Of a stretch of 64,000 nucleotides of DNA, positions 27,166-34,358 are shown in pieces. How positions within the stretch are numbered: position 1 is the stretch's first letter; the number at the start of each line of letters is the position of its first letter. Source of the DNA: Gordonia alkaliphila (GTDB taxonomy: Bacteria; Actinomycetota; Actinomycetes; Mycobacteriales; Mycobacteriaceae); contig NZ_JALKBW010000001.1 in NCBI RefSeq assembly GCF_023017165.1, positions 1 through 64,000 on the forward strand, given 5' to 3'. The notes under the pieces are model-generated. The model was not told where the DNA came from, did no database searches, and worked only from the letters and a program-made list of their open reading frames with translations. Both the position numbers and the translations under genes were made by a program.

Positions 27166-27944
27166 CGAGCCGCACCGTGCGCACCATCACCGAACGGACC
27201 GCCCTCGTCGCCACGACCGCTGTCGCGATCCTCGCGCTGACCGCGTGCGGTGCCGACGTCGGGTCCGGAGCCTCCGCCACACCGACCCAGGGCGCGGTCG
27301 GTCCGCCGTCGACCTCACAGTTCTCCCCCACGCCTCGCCCGACGAACCCGGACCGCAGCGGCGACTTGCAGGCCGCAGCGGCGGCCGACGATGCCACCCG
27401 AGTGCGCGACCTGATCCGGCGCGGTGCGGTGATCGAGGCCCGGGACGCGCAGGGCCGAACGCCGCTGGTGACCGCCACCAAGAACCGCGCCGTCGAGTCC
27501 GCGCGCGCACTGATCGAGGCGGGCGCGGATGTGAACAGCAAGGACGACCTGCAGGATTCGGCCTACCTGTACGCCGGCGCCGAGGGATACGACCAGATCC
27601 TGCGCATGACCCTCGATCACGGCGCCGACCTGGCCAGCGTGAATCGATTCGGCGGCACCGCGCTGATCCCGGCAGCCGAGCACGGATCGGTCTCGACGGT
27701 CCGCATGCTGATCGACGCCGGGGTCGACGTGAATCACGTCAACACCCCGGGCTGGACGGCATTGCAGGAGGCCGTCGTCTACGGCGACGGTTCGCAGCGA
27801 TACCTGGATACCGTCACCGCACTGCTGGAGGCAGGCGCCGATCCGAACATCCGTGACGCCGCAGGTCGCACCGCGCTGGAGAACGCAGAGCGCTTGGGCC
27901 AGTCGTCGATGGCCGCGACCCTTCGCGGCCACCGACCGAACTAG
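27162..27944 (+). CDS. Ankyrin-repeat lipoprotein
   Basis: A 260-residue exported protein. The signal peptide ends in the lipobox LTAC, with Cys29 as the lipid anchor, followed by a Ser/Thr/Pro-rich linker to residue 65. Four to five ankyrin repeats fill the rest, with repeat signatures such as 'DAQGRTPLVTATKNRAVESA', 'LIEAGADVN' and 'LLEAGADPNIRDAAGRTAL'. It should display a protein-binding surface outside the membrane. The start may be TTG 27162 (coupled to the preceding small ORF) or GTG 27177; neither has its own ribosome site. The partner is unknown. Confidence 0.8.
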   Translation: MTSRTVRTITERTALVATTAVAILALTACGADVGSGASATPTQGAVGPPSTSQFSPTPRPTNPDRSGDLQAAAAADDATRVRDLIRRGAVIEARDAQGRTPLVTATKNRAVESARALIEAGADVNSKDDLQDSAYLYAGAEGYDQILRMTLDHGADLASVNRFGGTALIPAAEHGSVSTVRMLIDAGVDVNHVNTPGWTALQEAVVYGDGSQRYLDTVTALLEAGADPNIRDAAGRTALENAERLGQSSMAATLRGHRPN

Positions 27945-27952
27945 TCGGGGAG

Positions 27953-28519
27953 CTAGCTGCGCCGGGCGAAGACGTCGCCGATCGTCGGCGATGACGACGG
28001 GGACGAGAGGACGACGATCGGATCGCCGGCTTCCACCGCGCCCCGGGTTACGACGCGGAGATAGAGCCCCGGCCGACCCGCCTGCATGAACCGCCTCACC
28101 CAGCCGCGCTCCTCCTCCCCACCGACGCGGCGAGCGAAGGTCTGGCACGGAATGCGCGGCGAGGTCACCTCCACCACGAGCTTCTCCCCGATCTGCCACT
28201 GCTCCCCCACGCCAGCACCGGTCAGGTCGACGCCCTCCACCCGCAGATTCTCGCCGTACCAGCCGGCCGGCGTCGGGCGCCCCAACTCGTTCTCCCAGTA
28301 GTCGGCATCCTCGGCCGCATAAGCGTAAATCGCCTGGTCCAGGCCACCGTGATACTTGCGGTCGGCTTGCACGTCGGCATACAGCCCGTACGGGCCCACG
28401 GAAACGGGACCCTCGACCGGCCGCTTGTCGATCGCCGTGACGCCGACCTTTCCCGGGTCGGGCAGCAGCTGATGAACGACGCAGACGTCGAGCACGCGGG
28501 CAGACTTGTCGAACTTCAT
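27953..28519 (-). CDS. MOSC domain protein
   Basis: A 188-residue protein of the MOSC superfamily (molybdenum cofactor sulfurase C-terminal fold; YiiM-like). It shows 'GPYGLYADVQADRKYHGGLD' and the conserved 'PRIPCQTFARR' segment with the family cysteine. YiiM-type MOSC proteins bind molybdenum cofactor and reduce N-hydroxylated compounds. ATG 28519 has AGGATGAACGG upstream. The 3' end is nine bases from the converging ankyrin gene. Confidence 0.82.
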   Translation of the reverse strand: MKFDKSARVLDVCVVHQLLPDPGKVGVTAIDKRPVEGPVSVGPYGLYADVQADRKYHGGLDQAIYAYAAEDADYWENELGRPTPAGWYGENLRVEGVDLTGAGVGEQWQIGEKLVVEVTSPRIPCQTFARRVGGEEERGWVRRFMQAGRPGLYLRVVTRGAVEAGDPIVVLSSPSSSPTIGDVFARRS

Positions 28520-28586
28520 CCGTTCATCCTGCCCGACTCCCCACTCCGCTGCGTCACGCTGCGGCAGTGCCGTTCGGCACCACCGT

Positions 28587-28615
28587 TTGACAGAAACTTG
28601 CACTGGTGCAAGAAT
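28587..28615 (+). promoter_or_regulatory. Promoter of the TetR-MFS pair
   Basis: A consensus -35 TTGACA (28587-28592) is followed, 17 bases on, by AAGAAT (28610-28615) as the -10. The predicted transcription start is at or within a base of the GTG at 28622, so the message should be leaderless. Both operator copies overlap this promoter. Confidence 0.7.
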
Positions 28616-28630
28616 GCACTGGTGCAAGAA
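28597..28630. promoter_or_regulatory. Tandem TetR operator
   Basis: The 16-base unit TGCACTGGTGCAAGAA is repeated exactly twice, head to tail (28599-28614 and 28615-28630). Each copy contains the palindrome TGCAC-TG-GTGCA, and the first extends to CTTGCAC-TG-GTGCAAG. The pair spans the region from just after the -35 to the start codon, so binding by the adjacent TetR protein would block its own promoter and that of the exporter. Confidence 0.8.
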
Positions 28631-29266
28631 TCTGCCGAAGTCGCCACCGTCGGTGTCCGCGATCGCAAGCGCGCGGAGACCTTCCGTCGCATCCACGAGG
28701 CGGCGGTGGAGCTGACTCTGCGCGACGGTCTGGCCACCGCCACCGTCACCGACATCGCCGAGCGCGCGGGGATCTCCCGACGCACGTTCTTCAACTACTT
28801 CCCGTGCAAGGAAGACGCGGTTCTCGGACTGTCCGAACCGCAGATCCCGGCCCATGCCATCGAGGCCTTCCTGCATCCGGCGTTGCCTCCCTCGGACGGC
28901 GACACTCCGGGCAAGGAACGCTTCCGACAGGCACTCGAACTGACGGTGACGACCATGGCCTCCCTCGGCTCGTCCGCGAGCCCCCAGGTGCACGCCATCG
29001 CCGCCGCCAACAGCGAACTGTTCGACCGCGTGCGCGAGCACCGCGACGCCACCCAGGAACTGCTGGTCAACGTGCTCACCGAACGGATCTCCGAGGAGAA
29101 CCGGTCCGAGAACACCGCCGACAGCGCCCGTGCCCTGCTCCTCTTGGCCGGCGCCGTTCTCCGCTTCGCCCACGCCGACAACCCCGGCATTCTCGAAAAC
29201 CCAGACCCCGCCGCGATCAAGAAGGCCATCTCGACCTTCATCGAAGCGTTGAAGGACATTCCATGA
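28622..29266 (+). CDS. TetR-family repressor of the adjacent MFS exporter
   Basis: A 214-residue regulator. The N-terminal helix-turn-helix is 'VTDIAERAGISRRTFFNYFP' (about residues 42-61), and the rest is a helical ligand domain. GTG 28622 lies inside the second copy of the 16-base operator repeat and at the predicted transcription start, so the mRNA is probably leaderless. The stop overlaps the MFS start (ATGA). Control of the exporter in response to its substrate is the natural reading. Confidence 0.88.
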   Translation: MQESAEVATVGVRDRKRAETFRRIHEAAVELTLRDGLATATVTDIAERAGISRRTFFNYFPCKEDAVLGLSEPQIPAHAIEAFLHPALPPSDGDTPGKERFRQALELTVTTMASLGSSASPQVHAIAAANSELFDRVREHRDATQELLVNVLTERISEENRSENTADSARALLLLAGAVLRFAHADNPGILENPDPAAIKKAISTFIEALKDIP

Positions 29267-30948
29267 CACGAACCCCCACCGCTGCGGCGACGACCGAAGA
29301 GAAGTCGCCCGACCGCAGCATTCTGTTCCTCTTCATCGGCCTGATGGTCACGATGCTCCTCGCATCGCTGAACCAGACCGTGCTGTCCACGGCGCTGCCG
29401 ACCATCGTCGGCGAACTCGACGGCGTCGACCAGATGACCTGGGTCATCACCGGTTACATCCTCGCGAGCACCGTCGTGATGCCGGTGTACGGCCGCATCA
29501 GCGACCTACTGGGCCGCAAGCCGGTCCTCCTGGTCGCGATCGGGCTGTTCATCCTCGGCTCCATCGTCGGCGGCCTCGCCCAGAACATCGACGTGCTCAT
29601 CGCTGCGCGCGTGCTGCAGGGTATCGGCGGCGGCGGATTGATGATCCTGTCGCAGGCTGCCATCGCCGACGTCGTGCCGGCCCGCGAGCGCGGCCGCTAC
29701 ATGGGCGTGATGGGTGCCGTGTTCGCCGTGTCCTCCGTCGCCGGACCGCTGCTGGGCGGCTGGCTCACCGAAGGTCCCGGCTGGCGCTGGGCGTTCTGGC
29801 TGAACATCCCCTTGGGCATTCTCGCCATCGCCGCATGCACCGTGTTCCTGAAGCTACCGAAGAAGGACGTTGCCGAGCGTCCGAAGCTCGACTACCTCGG
29901 CATGGCCCTGATCGCTGCAGCGACCACCGCCCTGGTGCTCGTCGTGACCTGGGGTGGCACCACCTACGACTGGGCGTCAGCGCAGATCATCGGCCTGATC
30001 ATCGCCACCGTCGTTCTCGCCGTACTGTTCTGCCTCGCCGAGATGCGCGCCGAGCACCCGGTGATCCCGATGGCGCTGTTCTCTGATCGCAACTTCGTGC
30101 TGACGACCATCGCCGGCCTCATGATCGGTGTGGCGATGTTCGGCGCACTGGGCTACATGCCGACGTACATCCAGATGGTCACTGGCGTCAGCGCCACCGT
30201 CGCCGGCCTGTTGATGATCCCGATGATGGGTGGCCTCCTGGTCGCCTCGGTGGCGTCCGGCCAGGTGGTCAGCCGCACCGGCAAGTACAAGCTGTTCCCG
30301 ATCGCCGGTTCGATCCTGATCGGCATCGGCATGGGCCTGCTGTCCACGCTGACGGTCGAGAATCCGACGTGGCTGATGTGCACGTACCTCGCCGTCTTGG
30401 GCGTCGGCATCGGTCTGGCCATGCAGTTGCTGACCCTGATCGTGCAGAACTCGTTCCCCGGCGCGATCGTCGGCACGGCGACGGCCGCGGCCAACTACTT
30501 CCGCCAGGTGGGCGCCACCCTCGGTTCGGCTGTGGTCGGTTCGATCTTCGCCTCGCGCCTGATCGGGATCCTCACCGACAAGCTCGCCAGCAGCGGCGCC
30601 GATCTCGGTGCCGCCGGCGCGGCCAGCAGCGACGACTTCCGCAAGCACCTCACGCCGGCCGGCGTGAACAGCCTGCCCGATCAGCTGCGCGATCCGATCA
30701 TCCACGCCTACAACGAGGCCCTGCTGCCGATCTTCCTGTTCCTGGTTCCGCTGGCGGCGATCGCCCTGATCGCCCTGCTCTTCATCGAGCCGAAGCCGCT
30801 GGCGACGTCGGTCGCCGAGGAGATCGCGGCCGAGTCGTTGGCCGAAGGACAGCTTCTGGAGCGGGTCGACGACTCCGCCGGGATCAGCGCCTTCGACAGC
30901 CTGCCCGATCCGGAGTCCGAGGAAGGCGCGCCAGCCAGCCGCGTCTGA
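29263..30948 (+). CDS. MFS drug exporter, DHA2 (14-helix) family
   Basis: A 561-residue EmrB/QacA-type proton-driven exporter. It opens with 'LLASLNQTVLSTALPTIVGE', the D1-like motif of DHA2 proteins. Motif A is 'GRISDLLGRK' and motif C is the 'VAGPLLGGWL' segment. Fourteen hydrophobic segments can be counted, followed by a cytoplasmic acidic tail of about 50 residues. It is translationally coupled to the TetR gene. Drug or toxic-compound export is inferred from the family and the regulator. Confidence 0.9.
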   Translation: MTRTPTAAATTEEKSPDRSILFLFIGLMVTMLLASLNQTVLSTALPTIVGELDGVDQMTWVITGYILASTVVMPVYGRISDLLGRKPVLLVAIGLFILGSIVGGLAQNIDVLIAARVLQGIGGGGLMILSQAAIADVVPARERGRYMGVMGAVFAVSSVAGPLLGGWLTEGPGWRWAFWLNIPLGILAIAACTVFLKLPKKDVAERPKLDYLGMALIAAATTALVLVVTWGGTTYDWASAQIIGLIIATVVLAVLFCLAEMRAEHPVIPMALFSDRNFVLTTIAGLMIGVAMFGALGYMPTYIQMVTGVSATVAGLLMIPMMGGLLVASVASGQVVSRTGKYKLFPIAGSILIGIGMGLLSTLTVENPTWLMCTYLAVLGVGIGLAMQLLTLIVQNSFPGAIVGTATAAANYFRQVGATLGSAVVGSIFASRLIGILTDKLASSGADLGAAGAASSDDFRKHLTPAGVNSLPDQLRDPIIHAYNEALLPIFLFLVPLAAIALIALLFIEPKPLATSVAEEIAAESLAEGQLLERVDDSAGISAFDSLPDPESEEGAPASRV

Positions 30949-30969
30949 CCAGACGATGCACACCGAATC

Positions 30970-31003
30970 GACTTCCCCGGCTGAGCGATCAGTCGGGGAA
31001 GTC
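30970..31003. terminator. Bidirectional hairpin terminator
   Basis: GACTTCCCCG / CGGGGAAGTC arms with an inner CTGA-GCGA-TCAG stem. It lies after the MFS stop and overlaps the last codons of the converging VOC gene, so it can end both transcripts. Confidence 0.75.
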
Positions 31004-31885
31004 GGCTATCACGATCTTCTTCATGCCCATCATCGCGGTGTAGGCCTCCGGAGTGACCATGGCCGATTCGAGGTCGGCGGGCACCACCTGCCAGCTCACC
31101 CCGAACCGATCGGCGCACCAGCCGCACTGCTCGGCCTCCGGCACCGCCGACAGCGACTCCCAATAGCGATCGATCTCGGCCTGGTCGGCGCAATTCACCT
31201 GGAGGGAGACTCCGCAGGTGAACGAGAAGTCGTGCGGCAGCGCCGAATCCATCGCCGCCAGCCATTCTCCGGAGAGGGTGAAGTCGGCGTACCTCACCGA
31301 ACCCGCCGACACCGGCCCCTCCGCGCTCTCATAGTCCACGCGAACACCGACCTCGGCGTCGTCGAACAGCCAGGTGTACAGCGCTATCGCCGGGCCGGCC
31401 TGATTCTGGGCGGCACCGCCGAACAGCAGCAACGGCATCACGAAGGGTCGCGGCGGCGAGCCGTCCGGGGATTCGAACACCTGCCACCCGACGCCGTACC
31501 GGTCACGCACCCAGCCGTAGCGGGGACTGAAGGGATACTCTCCCAGTTCCATGAGGACCTCGCCGCCGTCGGACAGCCCGGCCCACACCCGATCGAGGAC
31601 GACGACGGCGTCCGGATCCTGCGCTGGATCGAAGCTCAGCATCAGGCTGATCGACGGGTTGGGCGGAAACTCCGGACCGGCATTGATCAGGACCACCTGG
31701 TAGTCGCCGATCAGCACCTCGACGGTGAGCGGCTTGCCGGCCATCTCCTGCTGAAACTCCGGTAGGCCGTCGCTCGGATAGCGCGCCTGCACGCGACCGG
31801 TGGTGTTCGGCAGGACCGACGCGTAGAACGCCGCCACCTCTTCCGCGTTCCCGTCGCACCAGATGTTCGGAACGATCTTCTGCAT
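30989..31885 (-). CDS. Tandem VOC (PhnB-like) domain protein
   Basis: A 298-residue protein made of two PhnB-like glyoxalase/VOC domains. The first starts 'KIVPNIWCDGNAEEVAAFYA', and both halves carry the 'GW...RYGVGWQV' / 'GWCADRFGVSWQV' pattern typical of this group (annotated elsewhere as 3-demethylubiquinone methyltransferase-like). Proteins of this type bind metals or small hydrophobic ligands, and the true activity is unknown. ATG 31885 follows GGGAGG. Confidence 0.8.
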   Translation of the reverse strand: MQKIVPNIWCDGNAEEVAAFYASVLPNTTGRVQARYPSDGLPEFQQEMAGKPLTVEVLIGDYQVVLINAGPEFPPNPSISLMLSFDPAQDPDAVVVLDRVWAGLSDGGEVLMELGEYPFSPRYGWVRDRYGVGWQVFESPDGSPPRPFVMPLLLFGGAAQNQAGPAIALYTWLFDDAEVGVRVDYESAEGPVSAGSVRYADFTLSGEWLAAMDSALPHDFSFTCGVSLQVNCADQAEIDRYWESLSAVPEAEQCGWCADRFGVSWQVVPADLESAMVTPEAYTAMMGMKKIVIADFPD

Positions 31886-31976
31886 GGCGACCTCCCACGT
31901 CGGCGCCTGGAGAATGGCTTACCTCTCCATCCTGCGCGCCGACGCGGGCAGCGTCCAGGGCGCGCGAGGCCTCTCG

Positions 31977-32753
31977 CTAACCCTTGACCAGTCCCCCGTC
32001 GACGATCAGGTTCTGTCCGGTCACCCCGCGGGCCCACGGGGACGCGAAGAACAGCACCGCGTCGGCGAGTTGCTCCGGCGTGGTCACCGCGCCCAACGGC
32101 GTGGCCGCGGCGATGGCGTCGAACACCTCCGGCGGCGTCGCCGCGGAGGCGTCGGTGGTCTGCAACAGTCCCCCGGAAACCATGTTCACGGTGATACCGC
32201 GGGGTCCGAGGTCATCGGCGAAGGTGCGGGTCAGCGACAGCAGCGCTGCCTTGGCGGCCGTGTAGTCGTGATACGGGACCACCGGATGCTGGAACAGGTT
32301 GGTACCAATGTTGATCACTCGCCCGAAACCGGCCTCGGCCATGCCGGGCAGTGCCGCCTGAATGAGGTTCAGCGGCCCCTGCACGGAGCCCTCGAACTGT
32401 GCGGCCAAGTCGCGGTAGCCGATCTCGCCGGCCTGAGCCCGCGCGTCTCCGTTGAAGGCGAAGTCGATCAGCGCATTGTTCACCACGGTGGTGACCGGAG
32501 CACCGAAGGCCTCCTGCGCCGCAGCGATCACCGCGTCGACCCGGGCCCGGTCCCGCACGTCACCGGCCACCGCGACTGCGCGAGGGCCGAACTCAGCGGC
32601 CAGTGCGTGCGCCGCAGCGCCGGAGGAGTGGTAGTTGATCGCCACGCGGGCACCCTGCCCGAGGAAGGCGCGCGAGATGGCGGCGCCGAGGCCGCGTGCG
32701 CCGCCGCTCACGACGACGACCTGGTCATCGAGACCACGAAGTGCAGTTGTCAT
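31977..32753 (-). CDS. Short-chain dehydrogenase/reductase under TPP riboswitch control
   Basis: A 258-residue SDR resembling 3-oxoacyl-ACP reductases. The nucleotide-binding turn is 'SGGARGLG' (16-23). The catalytic Tyr164 and Lys168 lie in 'YHDYTAAKA', and the position of the usual catalytic serine, 13 residues before the Tyr, is Thr151 (NIGTN). A TPP aptamer lies 40 bases upstream on the same strand, so expression should fall when thiamine diphosphate is plentiful. From memory, comparative surveys of THI elements named an SDR of this kind oarX. A role in thiamine precursor metabolism is inferred from the control element; the reaction is not known. Confidence 0.85.
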   Translation of the reverse strand: MTTALRGLDDQVVVVSGGARGLGAAISRAFLGQGARVAINYHSSGAAAHALAAEFGPRAVAVAGDVRDRARVDAVIAAAQEAFGAPVTTVVNNALIDFAFNGDARAQAGEIGYRDLAAQFEGSVQGPLNLIQAALPGMAEAGFGRVINIGTNLFQHPVVPYHDYTAAKAALLSLTRTFADDLGPRGITVNMVSGGLLQTTDASAATPPEVFDAIAAATPLGAVTTPEQLADAVLFFASPWARGVTGQNLIVDGGLVKG

Positions 32754-32792
32754 GCCGAATGTCCTTTTCGAGGATCGGCGAAGGGCTGATCT

Positions 32793-32885
32793 GACATCCC
32801 TTCGCCAGTGCTAACTGGATCAGGTTCGACGGGTGTCATCTCAGCCGCAGGATTCCGGGTCGGAGTAGGTGCGGCACCCCGTGTC
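32793..32885 (-). ncRNA. TPP (THI-box) riboswitch
   Basis: Read on the minus strand, the conserved blocks appear in order: GACACGGGGTGC, CTGAGATGACACCCG, GAACCTGATC, CAGTTAGCACTGGCGAAGGGA and TGTC. GACA at the 5' end pairs with the 3' TGTC (P1). The 3' segment GGCGAAGGG (32798-32806) can instead pair with CCCTTCGCC (32777-32785) just downstream, a ready alternative hairpin. A small TCCT/AGGA stem near the SDR start can cover the ribosome site. Translational control of the SDR is the likely output. Confidence 0.93.
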
Positions 32886-32967
32886 GGAAGCCATCCCACC
32901 ACGGCCGGGGACACAAGACAAGGCGCCGCGGCACCAACCCGGATGCGACAGCGACGGCGGACTGCAC

Positions 32968-33012
32968 GGTGGGGCCACCGGGGCTCGAACCCGGGACCAG
33001 CAGATTATGAGT
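32968..33012 (-). repeat. att-type repeat: 3' half of the CAU tRNA
   Basis: Forty-five bases match the 3' half of the tRNA at 34125-34198 (anticodon loop through T arm and acceptor, plus GG beyond) with two mismatches. The 5' half of a tRNA is absent, so this is not a functional tRNA. It marks the outer end of an element that integrated into the tRNA gene. Confidence 0.8.
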
Positions 33013-33201
33013 ACCAGAATCACTGTCTCCCGTTGGCCGTCGCGGTCTATCGGCGCTGGTCAGCGCAGCAGAGAACAACCAGAGACAGCCCGAGATGTGA
33101 CAAGCCCGTGACAACGTGACACGACGCCCGCACACCAGCGCCCCCGAATCCTCACTGGAGCGGGGGCGCTGGTGCACCGGATCGCCCTCGACAATGGCTG
33201 T

Positions 33202-33240
33202 CTCGCGCGGGCGCGCTCGCGCTAGGGTCGGAAACATGCG
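33202..33240 (+). repeat. Direct repeat, copy 1: promoter and start of small gene
   Basis: Thirty-nine bases identical to 33537-33575, covering a GC-rich stretch, the -10-like TAGGGT and the first codons of the small gene. With the coding region it forms a duplication unit of about 335 bases. Confidence 0.85.
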
Positions 33241-33457
33241 AGTACTGACCGAGGACTTCCTATTCGAGCGCCAGAAAGCGCACTCGGCGATCTACGACGA
33301 CTTCATCGACAGGTACGGCGAGGACTGGAACGACGAGCAGGAGGCAGAGTTCCGCGCCGCGGCGCAGGCGAGCGTTGCCGAATGGAAGATCAAGGCCGCG
33401 GACCTACTGGACAAGCTCTATGTGCCAGATCCGGCGGCCGCCGACACCTCGGAGTAA
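33236..33457 (+). CDS. Small acidic protein, copy 1, inside the tRNA-linked element
   Basis: A 73-residue helical, acidic protein ('YDDFIDRYGEDWNDEQEAEF' in the middle, 'AADLLDKLY' near the end). No family is recognised. No Shine-Dalgarno site is visible; TAGGGT ends seven bases before the ATG, so a leaderless mRNA is likely. A second, closely similar copy lies 335 bases downstream. It lies between the att-like repeats, so it is cargo or a control gene of the former mobile element. Confidence 0.6.
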   Translation: MRVLTEDFLFERQKAHSAIYDDFIDRYGEDWNDEQEAEFRAAAQASVAEWKIKAADLLDKLYVPDPAAADTSE

Positions 33458-33536
33458 GCACGAGTCACCCGCGCAGCAGCAGAACCGCGGCCGTCATACC
33501 GTCGACGTAGACGCGGCCCTCAGCGGCGATGGCCAG

Positions 33537-33575
33537 CTCGCGCGGGCGCGCTCGCGCTAGGGTCGGAAACATGCG
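33537..33575 (+). repeat. Direct repeat, copy 2
   Basis: Second copy of the 39-base leader found at 33202-33240, again placing TAGGGT seven bases before an ATG. Confidence 0.85.
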
Positions 33576-33807
33576 GCTGCTCACTCAGGACTTCCTGTTC
33601 GACCGCCAGCAAGCGTGCGCCGCGATCTACGACGACTTCATCGACAGGTACGGCGAGGACTGGAACGACGAGCAGGAGGCAGAGTTCCGCGCTGCCAGCC
33701 AGGCACATATTGCCGAATGGGATGCCAAGGCCGCAGACCTACTGGACAAGCTCTACGGGCCAGATCCGGCCGTACTACGGGGGCGGCGAGTACGTGGCGA
33801 GCGATGA
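33571..33807 (+). CDS. Small acidic protein, copy 2, fused out of frame to integrase remnant
   Basis: The first 67 or so residues closely match copy 1 (identical over 'IYDDFIDRYGEDWNDEQEAE'). After 'LLDKLYGPDPA' the sequence leaves the family and ends VLRGRRVRGER. The DNA at the break changes to integrase coding sequence in another frame. The gene therefore looks like a duplicate truncated by the deletion that removed the front of the integrase gene. It may still make a near full-length protein of 78 residues. Confidence 0.5.
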   Translation: MRLLTQDFLFDRQQACAAIYDDFIDRYGEDWNDEQEAEFRAASQAHIAEWDAKAADLLDKLYGPDPAVLRGRRVRGER

Positions 33808-34053
33808 GGCGGGCCACCCCTACGCTCCGACCTGGGTCACCGCCCACTGGGCCAAGCTCCTCAGCGAACTGGCCATTGAGCATGTCCGCCTCCACGACGC
33901 CCGCCACAATTGTGGCAGCTTGATGCACGCTCGGGCGTGCCCCCTGTCGCCATCGCGGCATGGCTCGGCCATCACGACCTCGCTTTCACCTTGCGGACGT
34001 ACGTCCACGCGCAGAGCGACGCACTCAAGGTCGCCGGGCAGACTTTCCGGTGA
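33767..34053 (+). pseudogene. Tyrosine-recombinase (phage integrase) C-terminal remnant
   Basis: Encodes the end of an integrase: 'GGGEYVASDEAGHPYAPT', then 'RLHDARHNCGSLMHAR' with the HxxR active-site motif. After a frameshift it continues 'GVPPVAIAAWLGHHDLAFTL' and 'RTYVHAQ' with the nucleophilic Tyr. The N-terminal two-thirds, including the first catalytic Arg, is missing. The frame breaks at the G run 33933-33935, where one extra G would restore it. It points toward the tRNA, as integrase genes usually do in tRNA-integrated elements. Confidence 0.85.
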
Positions 34054-34122
34054 GTTGTGACAGTCTGTGACAACGCTCGGCGGTCTGGTGCTGGCAAGAC
34101 CCACTCTGGCCAGACCTGTAAA

Positions 34123-34167
34123 GGTGGGGCGACCGGGGCTCGAACCCGGGACCAGCGGATTATGAGT
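34123..34167 (-). repeat. att-type repeat within the CAU tRNA gene
   Basis: The inner partner of the repeat at 32968-33012: the same 45 bases with two mismatches, here forming the real 3' half of the tRNA. Together they bound an insert of about 1.15 kb. Confidence 0.8.
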
Positions 34168-34198
34168 CCGCGGCTCTAACCAACTGAGCTATCGCCCC
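34125..34198 (-). tRNA. tRNA with CAT anticodon (tRNA-Met, elongator type, or tRNA-Ile2)
   Basis: A 74-base cloverleaf. The acceptor is GGGGCGA/TCGCCCC with discriminator A, and the D arm contains GCTCAGTTGGTTAGAGC. The anticodon stem-loop GCGGACTCATAATCCGC has CAT, and the T arm contains GGTTCGAGCCC. CCA is not fully encoded. A CAT anticodon serves Met, or Ile after lysidine modification; elongator Met is my first choice. It is the integration target of the relic element. Confidence 0.88.
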
Positions 34199-34345
34199 CG
34201 AGACCCGCAAGCGGGCCGATCCGAAGCCTAGTCGACCGCCTCGGCGCTCCTCCGCGTCGGTGTGCACCGTGTCGGCGGCGGCGAAGACCCACCGACACCC
34301 CCGCCGGCGGAACCATCGCCCTGCACTGACCGTCAACGGGCCCGG

Positions 34346-34351
34346 TAGATT
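34346..34351 (+). promoter_or_regulatory. Candidate -10 for a leaderless Schlafen-like gene
   Basis: TAGATT (TANNNT pattern) ends seven bases before GTG 34359, and no ribosome site is present. Confidence 0.45.
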
Positions 34352-34358
34352 GGCGGTA

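Noticed and set aside
32968-33012. Possible tRNA gene
   Set aside because: Only the 3' half is present; no D arm or 5' acceptor strand, so it is an att-type duplicate.
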